Origin: Onchocerca lupi
Taxonomy: Eukaryota > Nematoda > Chromadorea > Rhabditida > Onchocercidae
NCBI GenBank assembly: GCA_028564675.1
Contig: JAOVVO010000152.1
Span: forward strand, 62,001-126,000
DNA: 64,000 bases
Direction of reading: 5' to 3'
Of this stretch, positions 25,987 to 36,949 are shown in pieces. Below the pieces are notes generated by a model. It searched no databases. It saw only the letters and a list, made by a program, of their open reading frames with translations, and was not told the DNA's origin. A program made the position numbers and the translations under genes. The number at the start of each line of letters is the position of its first letter. Within the stretch, counting starts at the first letter, position 1.

Positions 25987-26476
25987 TGTCGGAAAAATCC
26001 GTAAATTGTAATTCGTATAAATAAAGAGTGATAAAGTTCATGAAGCGCGTAGTTTCAAATGGGCCAACAAATCGGTAAACATGTTTGCCGCCAAAACAAT
26101 AAACAAAAAGACAAAATGTTTCCCGCCAAAGTGCTCCGACAACAGCTAAACAAAAAAGCGAGGTCGACCAATCATGAGGCGATGAGTCATAGATTAAGAA
26201 AGAAGAAGGAGCCTCGGAAGAATATGAAAGGTTCGGATTTTGGAGCACATTCAGTTCTATTTGGAATTCAATAGCAACAGCAGAAGTTCGGGGCGACATG
26301 GCAGGCAGACAATCAGTGAGCAGTATTTCTTTTCAGCGAATGATAAAGAAGTGATAAATTATTTGGATCTTCTCGGATAGTCTTTTGTTCGTGATTGTTC
26401 TGTCGCTGATAAATTCTTTCTTCAAACAGAATTCGTCTTTGTTGCAACAGACACAATTTAAAAAGATTTCGCGACA
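25987..26476. repeat. 3' LTR
   Basis: 490 bp, colinear with the left LTR from TGTCGG to GCGACA and lacking the T30 tract. It is followed directly by the second GTCTC copy. It contains GTATAAATAAAGAG at about 26017. Confidence 0.9.
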
Positions 26477-26716
26477 GTCTCTAGATCTAAATCGCACAAT
26501 TCCAAAGATTGACTCTGAGCTTTGTTGATGGTGAATGCAAACATCTATCGAATTGGGAATTGCAATCTCCTAAATTGAAATTGCGTATCCGTCGGAATCA
26601 TAGAAATGCGCTGACGGAACTTTCTAAATTCTCCACCGATTATTTTCAAGTTTTGACATACCTTCTATCCGGATAGACCATCAATTTTATATAGATATAC
26701 TTATTTTTCTAACTTA
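26477..26716 (-). pseudogene. Helitron helicase remnant, right of LTR insertion
   Basis: Read on the minus strand: an IGGEF segment, then QRISMIPTDTQFQFRRLQFP, an in-frame TAG (26545-26547), then AFTINKAQSQSLELCDLDLE. This is the Pif1/Helitron helicase region just before the C-terminus, where the family has 'PRI.miP.d..fqFkRrQFPvrlaFAMTINKsQGQsl'. The reading continues into 24920 once the LTR element and one target duplication are ignored. It is a pseudogene because of the stop and missing upstream parts. Confidence 0.75.
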
Positions 26717-26757
26717 TCACGTCCGTGACAACTAAAAGTAAGTAAGGGGGCTGAGTT
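26717..26757. repeat. Left arm of terminal inverted repeat
   Basis: TCACGTCCGTGACAACTAAA followed by AGTAAGTAAG. Its reverse complement occurs at 31380-31411. The similarity continues outward into 26640-26716 versus 31412-31510. Confidence 0.8.
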
Positions 26758-27249
26758 TTTTGACTCCACCCCGCAAAATGCAAAGCATCAATTTGTGAAT
26801 ATTTTATTAACACTGAATATTATAAAAAGAAAAAATATTTCAAAAAAGAATATGATTTTCATCTTTTTATCTATTCACCTAAACACATTTTACCCATATA
26901 AATTTGCTTAGAATAATAAATTTCAAATAAGCATTTTGCAATTATAATTTTAAACTACAATCACAGTGAATATATGACACCATCTTGCGCTATTTTAATT
27001 TTCTTATTTCAATAACTTGAAAAAAAAAATAATTTTGCATCCACGATATTGATTAAGCTTTAGAAAAAAAAAGATTTACAAGGTTTAGAGATGAAACGAA
27101 ATATAGAACATTTTAATTTCCTCAATTTCAAAAACATTACAATATTGATTTAGGCTGTGAGAAAACAAAAACTTTGAAGACAGAGTTAAAAGAACTGGAT
27201 GAAATTTTACAGATCATTTGCTGAAAATAAAAATTACGACAAATAGTAC

Positions 27250-27540
27250 AGTAAATTATTAGCTGTTTAAAAATATAAAAATCAATAAAAGCATTTCAAA
27301 TTTTCATTTTCCTTTTTTTTCCTCGATTATTATTTGTAAAATAAATCCTTACCTAATTAAAGTTTTAAAATTTACATCTTCTTTATGAATTCTTAAAAAA
27401 AAAAGAAAAGAAAACTGATAAAATATGATACATTCAGCTTATGTGTTGCTGAATTTTTCAAACAATTAAATTTTCTCAAATAATACCAAACCTAAACAAT
27501 CAAACACAAATTATGCAAATATTAATAAAATTATGCAAAT
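27250..27540. repeat. Direct repeat B, copy 1
   Basis: Noncoding segment running from AAAATATAAAAATCAATAAA through GATACATTCAGCTTATGTGT to an ATTATGCAAATATT end. It recurs in the same orientation at about 30490-30755 with small indels. Confidence 0.75.
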
Positions 27541-28756
27541 TTATGATTATAGTTTGAGCCCGCATGTTCTCATCGGTACAATGATTGAAGTATGTCCTTA
27601 TTGCAAAGCTCTGAAATTTAATGGAAAAAATTTCCTGAAGCCATGTTCAGAAATTTTCTACGATCATGTAAAGTCCAACTCACAAGACAAAAGGAATGCC
27701 TTGCACCGCCGAAAAAATTGAGCTATCTTAACTTGAAGAACCATCAGAGCCACTAAAAACTTTGCTTGCTGGATATTCGCCGAATTAAAGTGTTTCCTAG
27801 CTAAAATCAGAAAATTCACTCGTGTTTCCAAATTGCATCGCTCGGCGCAGAAATTAATTCATTCCAATTTTCAAAGCAAAAGGACAAATTTATCATAAAG
27901 CTTTTAACTATACCACGGCTACCTGATTCCATTGCCAGATGTTCAGCATAAATTCCTGTAAATGTATTTCATCGGTGATGGCAATGATGAATTGAAACCA
28001 TGCTGCACAATTAGAAAGATCCTCGAACACAGAACGGTTCGTCGTTTCCCAGTTGCAACAGCTTCTTCACAAAAAAAAAAAAGCTACCTAGAGCGTTTGT
28101 TCAAAACAGCAATTGACATGATGCCATCTGATAACAAAAGGTTGTTATTCATGCTGACAAAACGCCTGTTGGAAAACACGTGCGAAGATTCAATGCTCCA
28201 ACTATAAACGAAGTGGCAATTGTTATAGTTGGAGATCAGTTCAAACCTAGAAATATTATTCTTCATCGGAGAAACGATCAGTTGACAAAAATTACAGAAA
28301 CTCATCAATGCTACGATGCCTTATAATGTCTAATCATTTCTTGGGATGGTGCCGATGGATATCACTTTAACATTATGATAAATCCAATCAAAGAGAAGAA
28401 GCAAATAAATGCAAAATGCAGCGCAATGAATTATTATTCATACCGATTAATGATTCGAGAGAATGAAGACAATCACATTTTGAAATGCCGTCAATTAATT
28501 CACCAATATATTGCACATGTATGCAAAAATCGAAACAGAATGTTTGATATTCATCCATTTGAATCAGACCAAGCTTCGCTCTGAAGAATATATTTATTTG
28601 CGGGATGCAATTGTAAATAACGGTAATACAACTAGCATTGGAAGACTAAAATTTTGCCATTTTCAAATGCAGGCAGTCTACGTCATATGGATGAGTACGT
28701 TCAAGATGCGATTTCATGTGTTCGCCACTATAGGACTCCAAATTTGAAAAGGATCG
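27533..28756 (+). pseudogene. Helitron protein N-terminal remnant (Helitron_like_N)
   Basis: Frame-shifted remnant. The start has a Cys motif (LIGTMIEVCPYCKALKFNGK) typical of the Helitron N-terminal zinc-finger-like region. Then come MYFIGDGNDELKPCC (27962 onward), a block beginning YLERLFKTAIDMMPSDNKR, INEVAIVIVGDQFKPRN with LHRRNDQL, NYYSYRLMIRENEDNHILK and RSEEYIYLRDAIVN. These follow the order of the Helitron_like_N domain. The frame changes at least at about 27720, 28180, 28320 and 28560, and the coding trail breaks off at about 28756. The Rep catalytic region and helicase are missing. Confidence 0.85.
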
Positions 28757-29160
28757 GTGGGCAACTTCCGGAGATCCGTGAGAGATAACACGTAGCATTC
28801 ACTTTTTATTTAGGTACGATCAATATAGACATGAACGAATGACGTGGAGGCTATACGATCAATATAAACATGAACGAATAACATGAAGAAAGACTATAGA
28901 CAATGCAGACGTTAACGTATGATGTGAAATGACTTGTGATAATAAAACCAGATAATCTCTTACAAACTTCATGCTAATAGCAACAAACTAACTTATTATC
29001 TTACTCGTCGCTTTAATAGAATTTCACGATCATTTAACAATCTCGGCACTCATTGAATCCGAATAATTTATTCTTTAAAATTCATTTACGGCATGCAATC
29101 TTACTCGTCGTTTTAATAAAATGTCATGATCATTTAACAGTCTCGGTACTTACTGAATCC
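28757..29160. repeat. Helitron noncoding tail, direct repeat C copy 1 with internal duplication
   Basis: Starts with a block containing CTTCCGGAGATCCGTGAG (28770), which recurs at 31502. It then has two or three CAATATAGACATGAACGAA/ATGACGTG units (28815-28900) and a segment with CTAATAGCAACAAACTAACT. The ACTCGTCGCTTTAAT...TCTCGG sequence is tandemly repeated at about 28998 and 29098. The same order recurs at about 30790-31110. Confidence 0.75.
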
Positions 29161-29164
29161 TGAC

Positions 29165-30150
29165 ATTTACTCTGTTCCGTGATAGCATTCCCAGTTTATT
29201 GAGAACTTTGTTCACGATTTGTAAGCATAAGTCTTCAATCATTATCAACGCTTCGTTGTAGATTTCTGCTATGTAATCCATGTTCATATTTGAATTTTCG
29301 ATGCGTATTCGATGAAAATATCTTTAGCCATAAACGATTTATATTTCTCCCATAGCTTTGTTGGAGATTAAAGAGAGCAGGCGGTCAATATGATTGCAAA
29401 CAGAATACGAATTTGATTTGGATGTGATATGTTGCATGTGTCATTAATGCATACATCCCAGTGTCGGTCGTTTTTTAATAAATTCAAAGCTTGATATGCA
29501 CTGCGGAAAGTAACATGTGTAACGCCGTTGACAATTTTTGATTGCCCGAACGACGTCATTTGGAAACACGAGTTATATTTTCTGATTTTAGATAGGAAGC
29601 GTCTTTATTCGGCGGTATATCGGGCAAGCAAAGTTTTTAATGGCTCTAATGGTTCTTCAAGTCGAGCTAGTTTAATTTTTCCGGCGGCGCAACACTCTCT
29701 TTCGTTTCCCCTTTAAATTTCAGAGTCCTGTAGTAAGGACATAGTTCATTCATGGTACCAATGAGAACATGTGGACTCAAACTATAATCATCAGCTGGAC
29801 TGTACCGGATTGCAAGCGATTATAATCGCGTGATTGCTAAGCACAGAGTCGCGTTTGACGTTGACCTCCTGTTTCTCGTTGACATCTTTCAGTCACTCTC
29901 AGCCTATCATATTCATTCTATTCAGAAGGAAGCAAATTTGAAGTTGCCGAAGATGATCGACGTGCTCGCATATCCTCAAGTCTGGCTGCACGTCGCTCTG
30001 CTTATATTCGAGCCATTCTTTGTCTTTTTCACTCATCCGCTGGTGCCCTTTCTTCGTCAATTTGATTTGCAATTAATCGTCGTCGTGCTTCCAGTTGGCG
30101 AGCACAACGACTTAAGTTTGATCTTCTGCGAGGAATTATTTGGATGAACT
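29165..30150 (-). pseudogene. Second Helitron remnant, inverted, internally deleted
   Basis: Read from 30150 downward: an Arg-rich ORF segment (RAARLEDMRARRSSSATS), then SLSPHVLIGTMNELCPYY and TLKFKGE, parallel to the plus-strand remnant at 27540, then MTSFGQSKIVNG (29559). The sequence then jumps to a helicase-region block (HVTFRSAYQALNLLKNDRHW, then HPNQIRILFAIILTACS), followed by NMDYIAEIYNEALIMIEDLC. The Rep portion between these is absent. Several stops and frameshifts are present. The 29830-30147 plus-strand ORF is only its antisense. Confidence 0.8.
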
Positions 30151-30489
30151 AAAGCAGATACGTGTTCTCGAAATTGAATTTTAATTGAACTTGAAGTTGA
30201 ATTCGAAATGCTCGACTGAATTGTTGGATTAAAAGATACTAACAGTCGTAAATCGTTCCTTTGTTTAAAATCTTAAGTCTCCGAAAGTTTTTTCCTACTG
30301 CTTTGAAATCTTGAAAGTTTTTATCTATTGCTTTGAAATCTTCATAAAAGTTGAAATCACCGAAAGTTTTTACCTGTTACTTTGAAACCTTGGTAGAAAT
30401 TGAATTCTTTACTGAACTGTTGGTACTACAAAAAATTATATGTGATATTAAAAAATACTAATAATCGTAAATATTCAAATGTTCGTTTG

Positions 30490-30760
30490 TTCAAAATCTT
30501 AAATTTAAAAATATAAAAACCAATAAAAGCATTTCAAATATTCCCCGATTTATCATTTTTAAGATACATTCTTTCCTTCTTTAAGTTTTAAAATTTACAT
30601 TCCTCTTTATATATTTTTTTAAAAAAAAAGAAAAGAAAAATTGATAAACTATGATACATTCAGTTTATGTGTTACTAAATACTCCAAATAATTAAACTTT
30701 CTCAAACAATGCCAAATCTAAACAATTAAACATTAACTAAATTATGCAAATATTATGCAT
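30490..30760. repeat. Direct repeat B, copy 2
   Basis: Same orientation and order as 27250-27540, with GATACATTCAGTTTATGTGT and ending in ATTATGCAAATATTATGCAT. Confidence 0.75.
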
Positions 30761-30789
30761 GTCCATTATAACTCTCTCCATAATGACCG

Positions 30790-31110
30790 GTGTCATCAAG
30801 ACGTATACGACTAATATTAACGTGAACGAATGACGTGGAGAAACTATATAATCAATACAGACATGAACGAATGACGTGAAGAGAGACTATAGATCGTACA
30901 GATGTTAATACATGACTAATGATGTTAATGAATGACATGAAAAGACTTGTGATAATAATACCAGACGATCTTGCAAAAAAAAAATTTTATGCTAATAGCA
31001 ACACACTAACTTATTATCTAACTCGTTGCTTTAATAAAATATCACGATCATTTAACAATCTCGTGCTCATTGAATCCGAAAAAATTCATTTACGGTATAC
31101 GATGAGGAGA
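30790..31110. repeat. Direct repeat C, copy 2
   Basis: Parallels 28815-29095: GTGAACGAATGACGTGGAG, GACTTGTGATAATA, GCTAATAGCAACACACTAAC, then TTTAACAATCTCG. Confidence 0.75.
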
Positions 31111-31379
31111 GTTTATTTGTTGGTAAATATTTGGAAGAGATTGGCATTTGGTTGACAGCAGGTTTTTTTTTTTCTTTTTTTTTTAATTCTAACCGTATAG
31201 TCTCTTCACGTCATTCGTTCAAGTTTATATTAATCGTATAGATCTTGTTCTAACTGTTCTTTTACTAGGAAAGGAAAAAGAGGGAGAGAAATTGGAGGTA
31301 GAGGGAAAGTGAGGGTAAGAAAGGAAAGCGGAGTCAATAAAATTTTTTTTAAATTAATTTTAACTTGTTTTCATTATGC

Positions 31380-31411
31380 CTCTCACTTACTTTTATTTGT
31401 CACGGACGTGA
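31380..31411. repeat. Right arm of terminal inverted repeat
   Basis: CTTACTTTTATTTGTCACGG followed by ACGTGA, the reverse complement of the arm at 26717. Beyond it, AAAAATGATGGCCTATTGGG matches the inverted 26640-26700 region. Confidence 0.8.
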
Positions 31412-31739
31412 CCTCCGAAAAAAATGAAGTTACGTCTGTATAAAAATGATGGCCTATTGGGATACATAGTTGTATTAAAATTTGAAAAGAATTGGTATAG
31501 AACTTCCGGAGATCCGTGAGGGGTAACAGGTAGCATTTACATTTTTATTTATTTAGATAGATACAATGAGCTTATCTCAAGTATTCTAACAACTGCTTAT
31601 GATACAATTCATCAAATCGGGCCGGAATTCATTATCAATACAATGAATTTCTCTGAAGTATTTTGTGTTTTTCATCGTATGCCATTCAAAATTATTTTAT
31701 CAAAGATTAAAACATTATTTCATTACCGAAAATCCAACT

Positions 31740-32970
31740 TGCCGATTTTTTATGAATAAAATTTTTTTTGATCTTTGATTGGAATGACAATTGATTCACT
31801 GTAATTAAAATGGCTTAAAAGGTTTTCTTTTTTGTTAAGTATTCATTTTGATCCTGTCTACTTTACAAATTATTCCATTATTTCTTACAAATTATTTCTC
31901 TTAATGACCGAGTTTCCGAATTTTTCAACTCAGAAAGAGTCAGATTATAGAATTTATTTTGAGTGTTTCGCTGAAATATCTTAATTTCTCATCATTCTCA
32001 TGTGTATATAATTTACATTATTTTGCACAGGGTAGCTAATTTAAATAATTTATAATTTTTTTGATATTTCTTGTTACGAAGAAAAGGGAACGAAATCTGT
32101 CATTTATTTTGGTACTTTATGAATACATCGAAATAAATTTTACAATTTTTATTGACAGATTTGCTATACAACAATATTAGTTAGATCCCATTTCGATGCT
32201 TTTTTCTATCTTTTTTCTTATAACATAGAAATTAAGCTTACTCAAACATTTGTCTAGTTTCTCACAATTCGAAAAATCTTTCCTAGATAACGAAACAGTA
32301 GTCTTTTTAATTTATTTAACCAGAACTTCACGTATTGCCACAAACAAATAGATCTTATTAGGTCAGCTGATTCATTAAGTTATCTCTTTAATATAGTATT
32401 TCTTCCTGCTCCGAAAGGAGTAGAACAGTACACCCTTGCGATATTTTATTGCACCTAAATTATTTATGAGTTGGAATTTTTTGTTAATAAAATATTTATT
32501 GGATTTCTTATGAGCAAAAATTTTTTTTAATCTTCGATGTTTAAAATGATAATATCTGATTGTGATTTATTTAGCATAAAAGGTCTTTTTCTTATTTAGA
32601 ATTCATTTCTATCTCTCTATTGCTATAAATTGTCGCTTCCAAATTCATTTTTAATGATCGAGTTTTTCAAGTCAGAAGGAGCGGAATTGGAGAATTTCTT
32701 TCGAATACTTCGCTGAATAGCTAAATTTCTCACCAGTCTCATGTATATATAATTTTGTGCATAATAACTGAATGTAAATAGTCTATATTTTTTTGGTATT
32801 TTTGTTACGAAAGAAACATAAACCAAATTCGAGATTTCTTCGTAATTTTTTTCTGTCCTTTATGAATTTGTCGGAAAAAAAATTTATCGGAATAAAGAAT
32901 TTTATAACTTTTATGAACAGATTTACTTCATATTAAGACTAGTTGAACTCCATTTCGATATTTTTCTTCA
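31740..32970. repeat. Diverged 0.5-kb direct duplication
   Basis: About 31740-32215 and 32500-32975 are colinear: ATTTTTTTTGATCTTTGAT / ATTTTTTTTAATCTTCGAT, AATGACCGAGTTT / AATGATCGAGTTT, CTCATGTGTATATAATTT / CTCATGTATATATAATTT, and AGATCCCATTTCGAT / TGAACTCCATTTCGAT. The copies are spaced by about 770 bp. No shared ORF was seen. Confidence 0.75.
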
Positions 32971-33090
32971 ATCAAGGAAATTTACTGGTATAGGAATTAA
33001 TTAAATGAAACTGTTTAGAAAGAACTAAATATTGAAATCGTTCGGCGCATCATTACTGATTATACTTTAAATTTATATCGTTAGATATCG

Positions 33091-33163
33091 ATGGATTTAA
33101 AATCTTTCATTTTATTTACATTCGTTGTGGGCCATGCGATATCATTTAATATTGCTTCAACAG
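33091..33163 (+). CDS. Possible signal-peptide exon of a small secreted protein
   Basis: ATG at 33091 (after GATATCG) opens MDLKSFILFTFVVGHAISFN then IAST, a textbook signal peptide with a hydrophobic core and small residues at the cleavage region. It ends in a phase-1 donor ACAG|GTACAA. The following exon is not settled. The best acceptor (TTTTACAG|AACTG, 33769) in phase 1 gives a short tail ELSKFWRKLKNSC and a stop, for a cationic peptide of 37 residues in total. The longer ORF there (to 33922) is in another phase. Single-exon evidence only. Confidence 0.35.
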
Positions 33164-33929
33164 GTACAATTTCCAAATTTTCAAATTTCGACTAAAATTT
33201 ATGTGGAAATTTAAAAAAAAATAATTTCAACAGTTATATATTCTGTGCAATACACTGCAAAACTTAGAAAGGATTTTATCGATTAATATATTTGCCATTT
33301 TAAATTTGGAAATCTTTACTGAAAAGCTGGGAATTAAGTAAAAATTTGATAAAATCTTCAAAAATAACATATGACCAGATAAAATCAAATGCTAGAACTA
33401 TATTTTTTCAATTGAGGCATTTGCATTTATGCTTCCGAAAAACTGGAATTTGGTGAAATTTATTTAAGATTTCAGAAAGGTCATTAAGTGAATATCTTCG
33501 CAAAATAGTGACGGAAGCTTTTATTTATGCTCACATTGGGGAAAGAATTTTTCGGGAATTATCTTACGATAATTAAGAAAATATGGCGTTCACTTTTTTT
33601 GTTGTTATATATTATTACACAAATATTCTCTAAAATCGAAGTCATATCTACCAAATTTTGCCATTTTAATTATCAATTATGTAAAAGATAAGGCAGGTTT
33701 GATAAATTAATGAATAGAGATAAATTAATTGGTTATAACGGTGGATTATTTGTTTATACATTTTACAGAACTGTCGAAGTTTTGGCGAAAACTGAAAAAT
33801 TCGTGTTAAATCGTCGATCGCAAGTACTGCATTATCGGGATGTCGAAATAAACCCGCCATTCCCGAAAAAATCTTGGAAACTTGCATTCAAACAAATTTC
33901 ATCAACGATACAATTTGCTTAATTCTTTA

Positions 33930-36900
33930 TTACTGTCTAGTTTGAATATAATTGAAGAAACATATGGTTTAAGAGGGGAAATTCTTCTTTTTTTTTTTTC
34001 ATAGAAAAATTGAATGGATCACGAAGTGAATTAAAAGGAACGTCGATCTTGTAAATTATTGCAGATTCTGCAAATTTTTCTGCTTAATATACTCACAATA
34101 ATGAAAAAGAAATTTCCGTAGTAAAGATTTGATGACTCATCTCCCAGTTTAGAAATAGACAAATCTAAACAAAATCATTGGCCAACGAATTATGCTATTT
34201 TGTTTGGCAGTGAAAAATTAATATAATCCGTATGATGGATGGTTTTTATGCTCGGATACGTTTTTCGAAGATGAGATACGATACATAAAATACGGTTTCG
34301 GAATTCTAACAGATTTTTATTCTGAACTTCAAATACTTATTACAATTATTGAATGCATAACATGAATCAAAAGTAAAAAAGATAGTTTTAATGATGCAAT
34401 TTTAACTGAAGGAACGTTCTCACTTGTCTTCAAAATAAAAAGACGTCGAATAAATGGAGTGATTTTTACGGGATAGTTGATATCGGAATGGCAATTTCGA
34501 TTCGATGAGCTTAGAATCCGTCAATTTGGTCATATCTCATATTCAGAGACGAGAAGTATAATTATTATTGGGTTCAGTTGAGTTGTACCAAATTATACCA
34601 GTGTTAAATATTTAGTGTTTTGGTACAAAGATCAGAAGCTATTCCATCTCAAATTTTGCATGAATAAAAATTAAATTGCAATGCTTTTCTCTTAAATTTC
34701 ATCTTTAAATTAATATCATAAATGAATGATAATGACTTATCTCTGTCCAGTATGCTAAAAAAAAGGAAGCAGGAGAGACGATAGAGAAATAATGTAATTA
34801 AGGTTCATTCTGCTCCAAAAAACTACTGGGAACATTGTTATTATCCTGTTTTCTTCAATTTGCAACTAAAAACTTTTATTTTTTGCAGAATACCCATGTC
34901 GTATATTAAAAAAATAAAAGTGAACTCATTAAAACTTAATCGTTCAGAATATGTATCTTAAAACATCATGTTAGATACTGAAGTGAATTTTGCCAGAAAT
35001 TTCAGCATTGAAGCTTTCTATCAGATTAAGAAAATGAAATCTATGGGGTCTCATAGGATAACTATAAATTTCAGGATGACGCAAAAGTTGGTCATTTTGA
35101 TTGATGGCAATGACAACTCTCATGCATTTGAGGCAGTTCGTATAATCAGGAAGCAATTGGATAGTATGCTGATCTGTGTTGTTCATTAGAAAGAAATTCA
35201 AGTGAACTTGTAGATCACATTTGATTGTTTCATGGCTACAAAAGAAATTTAAAGAGAAGGGAAATTGGGAAGAAATAACAGGTGATGTTGATAATAGATG
35301 TACGAGAATCCCAGATAAGAATTTGATTCGAATGTTGCACAAGAATTCTTCCTAATGATCTCAAAATTGATTAGGACCTACACGACACTGATACTATAAT
35401 GACACTGGTGCTACAAAATTTGCTATAATAATTATGCATGCACACGATCAAGTTTACTGTTGTTATTTCAAGACGAGTAGATCTAGTGAAGCATTAGATA
35501 TTATCCTGCTTATATACATTACAAATGTGTATTACAGATTTCTATTCATGATAGCATTGTGTAATTCATGGTTTGACATAGAATTATCAACTCTTGTCGT
35601 TAACATCACGAAGAAACATTGAACAGAATGCTCCTAGACAAAAGCTTTGATTTATTCCCACTTGTTCTTTTTCCAGTTTAATCTGATTTATACACATAAT
35701 CACGTAATGTTGAGAAATCATTTTCACAATGTGAAATTCTTTGATTATCAAATGAACTTTTGAAATTTTCAACTTCGCCCTCTAATTTGACTTCATGTGT
35801 CGTTAATATTCATAAAAAGTATGCTAGTTTAAATATTTTTAATTACATAAATTTATTCCTTTATGCAAAAGACACTGAACTTTCTCAACAGTCAACTCAA
35901 AAATATTAAAAAAAAAAAATTTAACTTCAAAAAAACACTATGGATACTTTAGTCCCTACAGCATAATTACGAAGAATTTCAAAAGTAAATATGTGAGTAA
36001 ACAAAGTAAGCAATTCAAATAAAAATATTAAACAAGTCCAGAAAATGTTTCTGATGAAAATTTTTGAACATATTTAATTTCAAAACTTTGAAAAAATATT
36101 TTATGTCCGATGATTCTGATTAATTAGTGGAAATGCCAACCACTAAAAAAAAGCAAATTGTCAACTTTGAAAAATTAATCAGAAGATGGCAGTACAACTA
36201 GCTTCCAGAAGATGCAATTGGTGATTAGTAAAGTAAGACACACAATACAGAGAGAAAGTGATTCAAAAATAAATTTTGGGGCAAAGATTTTCCAAACCAT
36301 TAAATGCCGTCGATGTATAGCTGCCATTGCACATACTGAAAGTGCCTGGAATTCGATTACATTTCGTTTCTTTTTTTTACTTTTTCAAATCGATAATTTA
36401 GGAATGAATTAATTTGCTGAGAAATAAGTTGCATTAAATAACTGAATGGTCTTGCTAAAATGAATTTTCACATATCATCCAATTTGAGGAAACAAAATGG
36501 AAAATTTGATTTCTTTATTGCTTACGATTTTCAACCGCCTTGGTTTATGCAAAATCGCAATTTTTGGAGATCTCAATCTCCTATTTGGGAACTTCCATTA
36601 TATGTTACTAAGGGTTGAAATACGAAAGCAAAGTTTTTCGGTATTTCAAGATCAGATGATTTTTCTTCAAAAATTAATAGACGTAATTGGCTGTGTTTTA
36701 TTTATCAAATTTAAAATTTCCTCATTCGTAAATTTGTTATTAGTAATAATTACTTCATCAGTTGAAAATCTATTACTTACTAAGAAACTGATAAACGATC
36801 CTTATAACAAATAAGGTAATAAAGAAATTGACTTGTAATTTTATCAAATAATCTATAAATATTTGGTCATGTGGTACTTCCGTGTTATGCATATTGAGAA

Positions 36901-36949
36901 TATCACAACAAATCAAGTTTTTCAAAAAAGATTGAAATCTAAGATTTCA
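33930..36949. other. Intergenic stretch with unsupported ORFs
   Basis: Several 60-120 codon ORFs on both strands (34968-35189 plus, 34971-35342 minus, 36212-36412 plus, 36497-36814 plus) lack splice context and known motifs. At 36855-36905 (minus strand) a short frame reads FSICITRKYHMTKYL, which weakly resembles the arginine/histidine block near the C-terminus of PIG-O proteins but lies beyond the stop of that gene and in another frame. Confidence 0.4.

Larger units (their letters stand above)
24921..26476. mobile_element. Non-autonomous LTR retrotransposon, 1556 bp, GTCTC target duplication
   Basis: Two long terminal repeats (24921-25434 and 25987-26476) both start TGTCGGA and end GCGACA, an inverted TGTCG/CGACA terminus. 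The element is flanked on both sides by GTCTC (24916-24920 and 26477-26481), a 5-bp target-site duplication. A primer-binding site follows the left LTR and a purine-rich GGTGGGAA (25979-25986) precedes the right one. The 552-bp interior has no ORF for gag or pol, so the element would depend on enzymes supplied in trans. The LTRs have diverged by substitutions and by a T30 tract in the left copy (25333-25362), so the insertion is not recent. Confidence 0.9.
24430..31560. mobile_element. Composite Helitron-derived island
   Basis: Contains decayed coding remnants of a Helitron protein (N-terminal zinc-finger-like motif, Helitron_like_N block and Pif1-type helicase C-terminus) in both orientations, embedded in noncoding blocks present two or three times. 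A Helitron-like terminus (TCTATATAAATAAAGATG, then TTCGTTCAAAATCTTG) lies at 24434-24475. Related 'TTCGTT..AAAATCTTAA' sequences occur near 30250 and 30480. No autonomous copy is intact; each remnant has stops, frameshifts and internal deletions. The island is interrupted by an LTR element at 24921-26476. Confidence 0.75.

Noticed and set aside
26717..26757. Treating the TCACGTCCGTGA arms as proof of a cut-and-paste transposon
   Set aside because: No target duplication is visible at the arms, and similarity continues outside them, so they may be internal Helitron sequence in inverted copies.
29830..30147. 105-aa hydrophobic plus-strand ORF
   Set aside because: Antisense of the Arg-rich Helitron remnant on the minus strand.
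34971..35342. 123-aa minus-strand ORF with a hydrophobic N-terminus
   Set aside because: Overlaps a rival ORF on the other strand. It has no splice context, no family, and composition compatible with chance.
36497..36814. 105-aa plus-strand ORF rich in Leu, Ile and Phe
   Set aside because: No motif or exon partner; composition fits AT-rich chance sequence.
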